Source: Flammula alnicola
Lineage: Eukaryota; Basidiomycota; Agaricomycetes; Agaricales; Strophariaceae
Reading direction: 5' to 3'
DNA length: 20,687 bases
Assembly (NCBI GenBank): GCA_015499995.1
Contig: JADNRV010000634.1
Location: 1 to 20,687 of the forward strand
Shown here: positions 1 to 8,173 of the stretch, in pieces
How the letters are laid out: each line of letters opens with the position of its first letter
Position numbering within the stretch: the first letter of the stretch is position 1
Translations under genes and position numbers: made by a program
Notes under the pieces: model-generated
Database searches by the model: none
Seen by the model: the letters and a program-made list of their open reading frames with translations, nothing else
What the model was told of the DNA's origin: nothing

Positions 1-72
1 GGAGGGGAAGACGCTCTATACAAGCGACTGAAGTTGAGGATGGAACAAGAGAGTTGGTCGTGGTCACAGTAA
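1..72 (+). CDS. Possible C-terminal tail of an upstream gene (partial)
   Basis: Frame 1 is open from the first base and stops at TAA 70-72, giving 23 codons ending in ESWSWSQ. The composition (charged, then Trp/Ser) is compatible with the end of a protein, but there is no recognisable motif and the stretch is short enough to arise by chance. Bases 73-227 then hold no gene and would be the 3' region of this gene plus the promoter of the TPR-MYND gene. Product unknown. Confidence 0.25.
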   Translation, partial: GGEDALYKRLKLRMEQESWSWSQ

Positions 73-227
73 TGGAGAGGTTCAAAGCTGGACTCCAGTG
101 GGAAATAACCTAATCGCATCATGTGACTATAATGACATAATTATTTGGGTGTTTATGTAAGCTATTGTTAACCTTCGAACTTCTGGAACTCTCGCGCACA
201 ATACTCACTAACTGACCTTGCCATACC

Positions 228-2529
228 ATGAACATGGATATCACCGTAAACCCTTCTTTATTGCAATCCGATGCTGTGAGGACGGGCAGTCAACTTAACA
301 ACCAAGCATTAGCTGCTACGCGTAATGGCGATCTAGCCACAGCGGAACGACTTAACCTCGAGGCGATCGCAACCAAAGAACGCGGATTGGGACTCGATCA
401 CCCAACAACTGCCTTGTCATACAATGCTCTCGGAGAGCTTTATTTAAAGCAGAAGAGACTTGATGAAGCTGAAAATTATCTCATGAAAGCTGTTGCAATT
501 CGTAATGTTAAGGGTGCTGCATTTGACGCCGCAGTCTCCCGCGAAAACCTAGCACAACTTCAAGAACTTCGAGGCGATCTTGTCAAGGCGAAGGAAATTC
601 GTCTTACTGGCGCTCCTGACAAAATTGCTTGTGCCAATTACCAGGTAATCAACATGTCCAAACACCTATTCTGCTCACTGTGGTAATGGCTCAAGTTGAA
701 TTTCAACCTAAGATTCAACCTCCAATTGGTTGATATCAAGCGGGGATTAGGATGAATTTCAATGATGCTAGGTTGAATTCAAGCTGATAGTAGGTTGGTT
801 GTGATAGGATGCTTTTCAATCTAATATGGCCACGATCATCCTAATGCAAAATATGGTCGAGCCCGCTCAATTTCAGTTTGACTTAGGTTGATTCTTGGTC
901 TAGGGGAGTCACAATATTTCAACCAACCTTAGCTTGACTTTCAGCTTTCTCCTGGTTGTTTTTCATGCCATTGCAGAATGAAAGTAACGATATCATTATA
1001 TTGAATTCTACATATTTTCGGAGTATAATATACACAATTGACAAACTGCACAGGATGGGAACAGTGAGAGGGTATTGACTAACTAAAATACTTACGAAAT
1101 ACCTCTCAAATGCGCTCGTCTAGCCCCTCTGGGATTGGGTTTTGGTTGTACAAATGGGCCTTTAACATCTACATATAAAAGGGATCAGTAAATGATCAAT
1201 CCGCAGGTATAGATATCAATCCGATACTCACCATCTCATGTACTCCTCAACACAATCTTCCCTGGTCATGAACATATATATACTTCGAACGGCGACTGTA
1301 GGCAGAATTAGTATGCTGGGTAGACCCCCGACGAAGAACATTCTTACCTCTTTACATTGAGATGGCTGGGTTCGTGATACGGCAATTCTTCATAACTCGC
1401 CTTCACGGGAACTGGATCAGTTGGCAATAGAAAACGAGATGCCTAAAAGCGAACGCATCCTTAAGCGAGAAGATGCGGCCTTGACGCGCGTTGACGCGGT
1501 CACAACTGTCTTCCCATGCATTGATGCCGCGGCTCGATATTGCAAGAACTCCCCGTGTTGCTGAATTGCTGGCATCGTCAAAGCGATGACAAGGGAAGGT
1601 AGGGTCCCTCGAGTGCCATCATTGTTGGCGGTACTAGATGATTTTGTCCTGCGTCGAGGGGTGAGTAGCCTGAGGTAAAGGCAGTGGTAGGTACTTACAC
1701 TGGCTTGTTGCTGACGTGGCTGTTAATGAATGTTCTCGAGCATGCAATGAGCGAGGGAGAGAGGATACACAGGTGAAGGCGTACAGCAGCGAGCTTCAGG
1801 CGGTGGTGGAGCATGGCAACGAGGTAGGGTCTAATTGGTGTGGGGGACTGAGCGATGTCAAGTATGACAACAGGGGACCATCGTCGTCATCGTCGTGCAG
1901 CGGCGAGGCATGTGTCGGGACGGTGAAGTATTTGGTGGTGGTGGAAGGAGACAAGGAACGAATTGCGAAATCTCTGAAGTCCAAATATTGCCATTTGTGG
2001 ACTTCAACATGTCACACAAGTGACGCGCGGGAACTTGCCGTTCATCCTCTGCGCAATATCGCTGAAAATCATCCAGTGCTAGACTGAATCGAGGTAGGTT
2101 GATTTTCCTGCTAAAAAATTAGGTTGATTCAATTCAACCTATATCTATTCTATCTTAGGTTGAAAGTTGAAAATCATCTTACTGTAAGTTGATATTCAAC
2201 GTAGGTGGTTTTCACAGTGGCTCAAGTCCTTGATTCTGGGAAACCTGCTCGTTACTGACCTCTTAATGGAAATGTCCCAGTGTCCAGGGCAAATGTTCAA
2301 TCTGAGTCAACTCAAATTATGCAGTCGATGCAAGGTGAGGTGGTTCAAATACTCGTTCCTTCACAGACCATCTACTTACACCATTACTTTAGTCCGTCTA
2401 TTATTGTTCCCCAAAATGCCAGGTATTCGACAGGTTCACTCGTCATCAACTTGAATGAGGTGCTGAACGTATATTACTGTTTTATAGAACGATGATTGGA
2501 AGACGCGTCATAAATCTTTATGCGCGTGA
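228..2529 (+). CDS. TPR and MYND zinc-finger protein
   Basis: Model: exons 228-644, 2281-2334, 2393-2422 and 2488-2529, all joined in phase 0, giving 180 residues. Residues about 20-127 form three tetratricopeptide repeats, e.g. ALGELYLKQKRLDEAENYL, with kinesin-light-chain-like spacing. Residues 135-179 form a complete MYND finger across four exons. The ligands are C135, C140, C153, C156, C162, C166, H175 and C179; exon 3 supplies SVYYCSPKCQ and exon 4 NDDWKTRHKSLCA. Both domains are protein-protein interaction modules, and TPR-MYND proteins are common in agarics; no substrate can be named. Intron 1 (645-2280) is 1,636 bases because it contains a transposon; without it the intron is 89 bases. 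Introns 2 and 3 are 58 and 65 bases. Intron 1 retention would stop translation at 684-686, before the finger. The first ATG is at 228, with a second at 234. The three-way splice solution restoring all eight ligands makes the model convincing. Confidence 0.87.
676..686 (+). repeat. Left terminal inverted repeat of the CACTA-like element
   Basis: CACTGTGGTAA. It pairs with the reverse complement of 2209-2219 (CACTGTGAAAA), 9 of 11 identical with the first seven perfect. GCT precedes it. Confidence 0.75.
690..925. repeat. Left subterminal repeat block (GGTTGA/TCAACC)
   Basis: About six copies of GGTTGA or its complement occur in both orientations within 240 bases of the left end, several extended to AGGTTGAATT. 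The matching right block (2090-2165) holds about four. Mixed-orientation subterminal hexamers are typical CACTA transposase-binding sites. Confidence 0.6.
2090..2165. repeat. Right subterminal repeat block (GGTTGA/TCAACC)
   Basis: About four copies of the same hexamer as the left block, e.g. AGGTTGATT and TTCAACCT, within 130 bases of the right terminus. Confidence 0.6.
2209..2219 (-). repeat. Right terminal inverted repeat of the CACTA-like element
   Basis: The minus strand reads CACTGTGAAAA, matching the left end at 676. It is followed directly by the duplicated GCT at 2220-2222. Confidence 0.75.
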
Positions 2530-2681
2530 TGCGAGGACTTCGTTGCAGATGCACCGTCCCCCTGATTATCAAGATGATCGTCAAGACATGGATCTGCCTC
2601 TTCTCCTTAAAAACATGCCCGGGAGAATAATCAAAATACTAAATAATACACTAAAATGCCACAATACAAACACCCCAACCT

Positions 2682-5600
2682 TTACTTGAATCCCATACGA
2701 CGCGCATAATCCTTTTCCTCTTGAATGGTAAGACGGTCCGTTCCAGTCCAATTTGCTGAACTTGATCGTGCACGGAATCGGCTTGTCCTTGTTTTGAAGA
2801 TCTCTTCCATTCTGAGAGGACGCACAGCACCAAAAATATCATCGGGGTTGATGGTACTCTGCATCTCGAGGGCTTGTCGAAGTTCAGGTGACTGGGCCCA
2901 CTCAGGAGGATCGAATGTCCGAACGCGATCTTCGTCTTCAGAATCCGAATACTCGCTGTTGATATCCGGAAGTTCTATACTTTCGCTGGGAACGGGAGGT
3001 TCAATGTGTTTAGCTGCATCAATCTGAGCTTTGGCCCGGGCGGCCATTTGGGACTGGACCAGTTGCGACGGTTGCGAAACATCATCATCAAGAACCGGTT
3101 GCTGTGCTGCACTCTTTCCTTTGTGCAAAGAGGAAGACGACTCGGCGGCCGGAGTCTGAGTTAAGGCCCCAAACGCAAACGAAGAATTCGAAGCGGTAGT
3201 CTGCTTGAGAGCAGTTTTCAAGTGCGATTTACCCACGAGCACACTTGGACCTGGTTTCTTGATTTCTTGCTTCTTCTCCGTCTCAAGTTTCCGTTTCTTC
3301 TGGGTATCTTCCTCCTATAAAGCAGGAATTATTGAGAAACATACATTAGTAGAGATGGCAGACATGCCTTACCCTTTTGCCACTTGGAAGCTTGATAGCT
3401 CTCTTGTCAGTGAGATCCTCTCGTTCTCTCTTGCGGCGTTCGACCTCCTCTTTCATCTTGCGCTCCTCCTCTAAAGCCTTGGCTTTCTCTTCCTCTGCCT
3501 TCCTTTGCAGAGCAAGCTGGCGTCGGCTCTCCATTTCTTTGAGACGGGCAGCCTTTTTGTCGGCCTCCTCTTGTTGCTACGCAAACGCGACATGAGTCTC
3601 GACCATGGATGACTAGTCAAAGAACGGCGAACCTTCTTAGCCGCAACAGCTGCCATCTGCAACACTTTTTTAACTTCGGGTTGCTTCTTCTTACTTGTAC
3701 CCAGCGCGCTGCTCAGTAGTTTGGATGCTTGTCCTAAGAAGCCAACTTGCGATTGAGACGACTCGGAAGACGCCATGGACAATTGGCTTTGACTCCTTGC
3801 TATTTTTGGCTTTAAAAGGAGATGTCAGGTTAGGATAGCTAGGGTTATTTTCAGAACATACCTCTACGATGCTTACGGTAGCCTTGGAAGACCTCAGAAT
3901 TATATCCTCGAGCTCGACATCACGGCGTACGAGGGCTTCATTTTCACATGCGTTGTCCATGTCCACATCAAAGGCACCAGGAATTTGATGACCGGCTCCC
4001 ATTTCGTCCAATACCTCTCGAACTGACGACGTCTTTGTGGCAGGTCCAGTGTCCGCTCTCTGACTTTGGGAAGGTAATGTGCTCCAAGTCATGCTATCCT
4101 CTTTGGATGCGCCGAATGTCCATTGTACGCCAGCCGCAAGCTTTTCATCCATGGGCCAACTGTCATCTTCATCACATATCTGCGTATCCAGTGGCTGGGA
4201 CTGGCTACCGTACGCAGAAGTGTACACAGTGTCCTGAGAGTTTGGTATCCATGCAGACGCAACATCACGCTCGAAGATCCCATCAGATTGAACACTTTCG
4301 AGGGTAGACTGGGCAGTGAGAGGCGTAGCCGTTTTGCCTTTCGGCGATGTCGAGGATGCCGTTTGAGGAGAAAAGCCGAAGATCGAGGATGCGCGCACGT
4401 TAAACGTGGGCGCAGAATTGAAAACTGACTGTTGAGTGGATGTAGGTGGCGTTGGGTTGCTTAGAGCCGGAGCCGGAGCCGGAGCTGGAGGAATAAATAC
4501 TGGAGGTGGTTTATTGAAAACCGAGGTAGGAGGTAACGATTGAGTATTGGTTTGAGCAGGGGGCGAATTTGGAGGGGTTGTGGATGTACTCTCCCGCGCC
4601 GTTGCAGATTCCTTGCTTCGATTGACCGACGGAGGCGCCAAGCTAGGCGTAAACTGGAATGGCTTCTCAGGAGCCTTATGTTTCTCCTTGACTCTACCAT
4701 CTGCGGGAAACAGATCGGATATACTCAGGCGGCCTTCGTTTTGGCGCGTCGAAGACATTATTACGTCTGTGTCTTGAGGTATGTTAGCACGATTGGCTGG
4801 CACAGGAGGCATTCCCATCGCCATTGTTATCTCTTCTTCCTTGCGATCTCTTTCGGCTACCCTGGCCTCGGCGGCTGCTCTAGCTTCAGCGAGAGCTGTT
4901 GCCGCATCTCCTCCAAGGCTCTTGCCCAGCGTTTTGCTGACACGAACACCAAGGCCTTCCACGGTTTTCTTGAGGCGATCAAGAACACCTTCCTGTGTGG
5001 GTTCTTCGGGTTGAGAGGTTTGTTGTGTCATTGGAGAGCTCACTGTTGGCTGTTCTTGTGTCTTCGCGTCCTTCGATTTACGTGAAGCTGTTTCGCCTTC
5101 AGCAGTTTTAATCGACTTTAGCTGACGCTCTTCTTCTTCTGACGCGACAGGAGGTATAGATAGCATGTTTTCACTCTTTCTCTTCGTACCCTGCTGCAGG
5201 AAGACACTCGAGCCCAGATTAAGATTGGCTGGAGCCTTCTTCGTCGGTCCTTCAAGAGCTTTAACTTCCCTGGCCTTCATTAACCAGGATGTTCGTTTGC
5301 CGCCAACGGGTGCGCCTGGTGTTGCAGCCCCAAGCATGACTGTGTTGAGCGAAGGGTCACGAGGAGGCCGCATTGACTTTCGTAATGGCATGGGTTCTGG
5401 AAGAGTAGGGAAGGAAGGAGCAGTTGGTTTGTCACTCGACTTCCGATCGGTGGGCGATGTGTCTTCTGGAACCTGCGCCATTGCGGAATCCTGCGTGCTT
5501 TTCGAGCGAGGAAGTGGGCCTGTGTCATTTCCGGCAAGCGAGCCCTCAAGTTTGTCCGACAGCGATTGAGAAGGTTGCGAAGCATCCATGTCGTCGGGAC

Positions 5601-6498
5601 ATTGTCCAGTGGGCGAGTCCAACGGGATAGAATGGAAGGTATCGATGGATGATGTCGACTTCAAATTCAATTCGTGTTGAGAGATGTTCTCGGCGGGTTG
5701 CCATGCAGATAACCGGGGCGAGGCATTTGATCCCTCAAGAACCTCAGGAAATCGAAGAGGTGACTTCGGAATAGCTTCTGTGCGACCGGAGGTGGAAGTT
5801 CGACTGCGTTCAGAAGGTTCGTCGTCTTCTGCAATAACAGAAAGGTCGTTATGTTCCATGCTTGGAAGCGAAACAAGTTCAACGGTGGGCTGGTTTGCCG
5901 GCGGAGGCACAGAGAGGACATGATGCTCAGGCCTCGTAAACGAGGCATCCTCGAGAGGTTGGACTGGAGCGAGAGGAGACCTTTGGTTGCTTTCACGTGT
6001 GGGAATGTCTGGTGCTCTTTTGTTCTCTTCCGCTTTCAGAGCATCAGATGCCACCTTCTGACTGCTAAGTTTGTCTAGAGCAGCCTGAAAGCTGTTAATG
6101 GGTGCTTGGTTTTCGTCGCCAGGCTGATCCTATAGTCAAGACAGTTATTACCAAGGAAGAAGCGGTCTGATATTTTCGTACCTCTAATGATAATGAAACG
6201 GTATTCGCCAGCTTCGACGACATTAGTTTCGGTTTCCTTGCAATAGCTTTCTTGCGTCCAGGCGTTTTAACCAATTCAATGAGCGGACTGGAGACAACGA
6301 GGTGAGTTATTTCAGCATATAAACGCATAGGAAAAGAACATACTCTTGCTTTGCGCCCGAAACAATATTGTCGAGATAATCGTCGAGAAACATAAAACCA
6401 TGGGTTTGAACTTGGTCTTTGAAGACCTGGCGGCCTGGATCGCTCGCCATTGTCAAGCGAATTGAATTGGCCCAGCTCAGAAGACCTGGGTGTTCCAT
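2682..6498 (-). CDS. INCENP: INCENP, inner centromere protein (Sli15/Pic1 orthologue)
   Basis: INCENP anchors and activates Aurora B kinase in the chromosomal passenger complex at centromeres and the spindle midzone. Exons (minus): 6498-6344, 6287-6182, 6129-3862, 3809-3633, 3576-3373 and 3314-2682; all junctions keep phase, giving 1,180 residues. The N-terminus (PGLLSWANSIRLTM) fits the region that binds Survivin/Bir1-type partners. Residues 88-843 are low-complexity and rich in Ser/Thr-Pro. Residues about 903-965 are a highly charged Glu/Lys/Arg helix, the predicted coiled coil or single alpha-helix. The C-terminal IN-box (about 1083-1160) reads INPDDIFG, then EEIF, then RARSSSANW. SSS at about 1154-1156 corresponds to the Aurora B-phosphorylated TSS motif. 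ATG 6498 was chosen; further upstream the frame has only non-ATG starts. The gene is tail-to-tail with the TPR-MYND gene, 152 bases apart, and a perfect ACGCGT lies 106 bases upstream. Confidence 0.94.
4465..4488. repeat. GGAGCC-type microsatellite inside INCENP
   Basis: Four adjacent hexamer units of the type (A)GCCGG(A), the last diverged to GCTGG. On the minus strand they encode an Ala-Pro run within the disordered middle of INCENP. The repeat is in frame, so length changes would be tolerated. Confidence 0.6.
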
Positions 6499-6603
6499 GA
6501 TTGGTGAAGGATTCCGGAGGTCACTTGGAACTGTATATCTTGTTGAAGGGTGTTCAATATTCAACGCTGAGAGCCACTGTTGTGACTTTTAAGTTTAACT
6601 GCG

Positions 6604-6609
6604 ACGCGT
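6604..6609. promoter_or_regulatory. ACGCGT (MCB) box upstream of INCENP
   Basis: A perfect palindromic ACGCGT, 106 bases before the INCENP ATG. In yeasts this MluI cell-cycle box is bound by MBF to drive G1/S transcription. A single six-base match can occur by chance; position and target make it plausible. Confidence 0.4.
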
Positions 6610-7111
6610 GAGTCATGTGACCGTTTACCGATTATGTAACATTGTAAGCTAGACACCTGACTTCCGTTTGAGGACGAGGACCACATTTCATCTCATACAG
6701 TGACCAGTCTCATACCGAATCATTAACACCATGCTCCGAAGCCTGCAATGCTTGCAGCTGCATATTAATCGCCTCCAAATTGAGCTATGACTCGACTCAG
6801 TCGACCCCAATAATTCTAACCACCCAACTTCATACCGTATCGTTTTTTGTATGCCATAACCTGCAGGTGACTATTTCGAACTTAAGGCAGAATCATGCAC
6901 GAGAGTGGTATCTACTTTCAGAGTAGATCGGTTCTGCGCCTCTTTTCCGCTGTTCGTTGCATTTTCTTTTTATTGGTTAGCTGTCATATTCCTGTCTTTA
7001 TCATGCTGATATATCGAAATTCTTCCTTAGTATGCTACGCGACCCCCGAAGTCCAGATCCCGGACACCCCAGAGGGAGAGAAGTCTGTACCAGGAGTAGA
7101 ATTCTTCATTG
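6610..7111. other. Intergenic region upstream of INCENP
   Basis: This holds the promoter side of INCENP. A 113-codon ORF begins at ATG 6895 and includes a hydrophobic stretch (IFFLLVSCHIPVFIMLIY). That stretch also reads as a 55-base intron (GTTAG...CTTAG) with a GCTGAT branch site. Neither reading gives a recognisable protein, so no gene is assigned here. Confidence 0.4.
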
Positions 7112-7760
7112 ATGGATCCAGCAATAAGCACTTCTCTGGGGACCGGTACGGCTCTCGGAGGGAAGTGACCGGACACCAATTCGCAACCAAGAGAAATTTT
7201 TTCTCCGACTCTGGAATGCAGATATCCCATGCGTAAGTTCTTCTTCTTGTCTGTATCACGACGCTAGTCCCCTACAGAAATCCGTGAGAGCGATTCCCGG
7301 TCCATCCTTCCCCAACGCAACCTAAGTCCTGTTAATCATATTCTTGATAACTTTGTTTCCAAGAAAATGCATCGTTATACTGGCCGTATCCGCTCTTGTT
7401 TTTCGCCCTCTGGCCCGCCGACAGAATTGAAGAGGTAAGTTCGTTATCCGTTATCTTTGTGGATTCTAAAAATTCCGTTTTCAAGGTGCCTCCATTTTCG
7501 GCCGTTTCTGCCAATATAGAACACTCGATGGAAATTATCTCAACGAGTTGAGCAGTCTTTCGAAGGCAATGGCCAGCCGATTGGCTGTCAGCACTTCGGC
7601 TCCTCTAATCACGCTAACACACAACACGGCGCCCTTCACTCCCCTGATGTCAGAAGACGCCATGACGCTCCTTCGTTTGGCTGCTGTCCAGGGGTTAAAG
7701 CAGACCAGACTCCCAAAAGGACTCTGCACTCCGTTACGCGTAGAAAGCGTCTTTCACTAG
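7112..7760 (+). CDS. Candidate spliced gene of unknown function (weak)
   Basis: One splice solution gives an uninterrupted 153-residue frame: exons 7112-7164, 7222-7232, 7278-7434 and 7520-7760, with introns of 57, 45 and 85 bases and good GTAAG donors at two of them. The product is basic and Ser/Pro-rich (e.g. SPVNHILDNFV, SPSGPPTELKR) with a leucine-rich segment near NYLNELSSLSKAM. No known family is recognised. A second coding-like frame follows at about 7700-7854 (SVTRRKRLSLGSKSKQ, then VGWRRDELFARP), one frame away, as if one A were missing near 7719-7722. The N-terminus may lie further upstream. It could be a real lineage-specific gene, a decayed gene, or part of the Rec8 5' region. Confidence 0.3.
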
Positions 7761-7854
7761 GCTCAAAGAGCAAACAAGTTTCTGTGGGTTGGCGGCGAGA
7801 TGAGCTCTTTGCCCGCCCGGCGACGAATGAAAGTGTAATGTACTCCTTGATTTT

Positions 7855-8173
7855 GTAAGGTAGGATCTCCTGTGGTATTTTTAGTTCTGTATGGCAGGTG
7901 TCGAGATGCTTCTAATTGCAAACTCCCTGCAAATATGGGATTACTTCTTTTGTCACTCGGCCGTCGTTCCTCATAAACAGAATCGTCGAAGACGGTCTTC
8001 GTTCTCTCGTTTTCCCCCTTCCAGGGCTTACTGAATCGCATTCACTTCATTACTTTTACTTGCAGTACCAATTACTTGGGTCTTTTCGTTCTGCATGTTT
8101 GAACCCAACTCACCAGGTTTAAATTGTTCTGTCCCATTGATGTCTTTTTTTTTCTCTCAAGCAGCCGTCAAAT
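7855..8173 (+). other. Region immediately upstream of Rec8
   Basis: No gene is supported here. The strand is pyrimidine-rich just before the Rec8 ATG (TTTTTTTTTCTCTC near 8147-8160), as is common in fungal promoters and 5' leaders. A minus-strand ORF of 92 codons (7763-8041) has no recognisable motif and is treated as chance. Confidence 0.4.

Larger units (their letters stand above)
676..2219. mobile_element. Non-autonomous CACTA-like (CMC) DNA transposon in an intron
   Basis: The ends are inverted: CACTGTG at 676-682 and CACAGTG at 2213-2219. The element is flanked by the 3-base direct repeat GCT (673-675 and 2220-2222). A CACTG terminus with a 3-base target duplication is the hallmark of the CACTA/CMC superfamily; the fungal Plavaka group is a possible assignment. 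Both subterminal zones carry many copies of GGTTGA or its complement TCAACC, the usual form of transposase-binding repeats. No transposase ORF is present, so the 1,544-base element would need a partner in trans. The interior (960-2085) holds only short ORFs and scattered splice-like signals on the minus strand. Removing the element plus one GCT leaves a normal 89-base intron with a CTGAC branch site (2255-2259). Confidence 0.8.

Noticed and set aside
1716..2087. 123-codon plus-strand ORF inside the transposon
   Set aside because: It is low-complexity in part, has no family motif and runs into the right subterminal repeats; most likely chance.
2335..2459. A MYND finger lacking its third cysteine pair (alternative splicing to 2340 and 2423)
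   Set aside because: Using donor 2335 and acceptor 2392 gives SVYYCSPKCQ, restoring every zinc ligand with ordinary intron sizes, so the gene is not degenerate.
3948..5569. Several plus-strand ORFs of 100-180 codons opposite INCENP
   Set aside because: They are antisense shadows of the long INCENP exon 3, with no domain features.
6562..6564. Upstream TTG as INCENP start
   Set aside because: It is not an ATG; the in-frame ATG at 6498 starts directly before the conserved WANSIR region.
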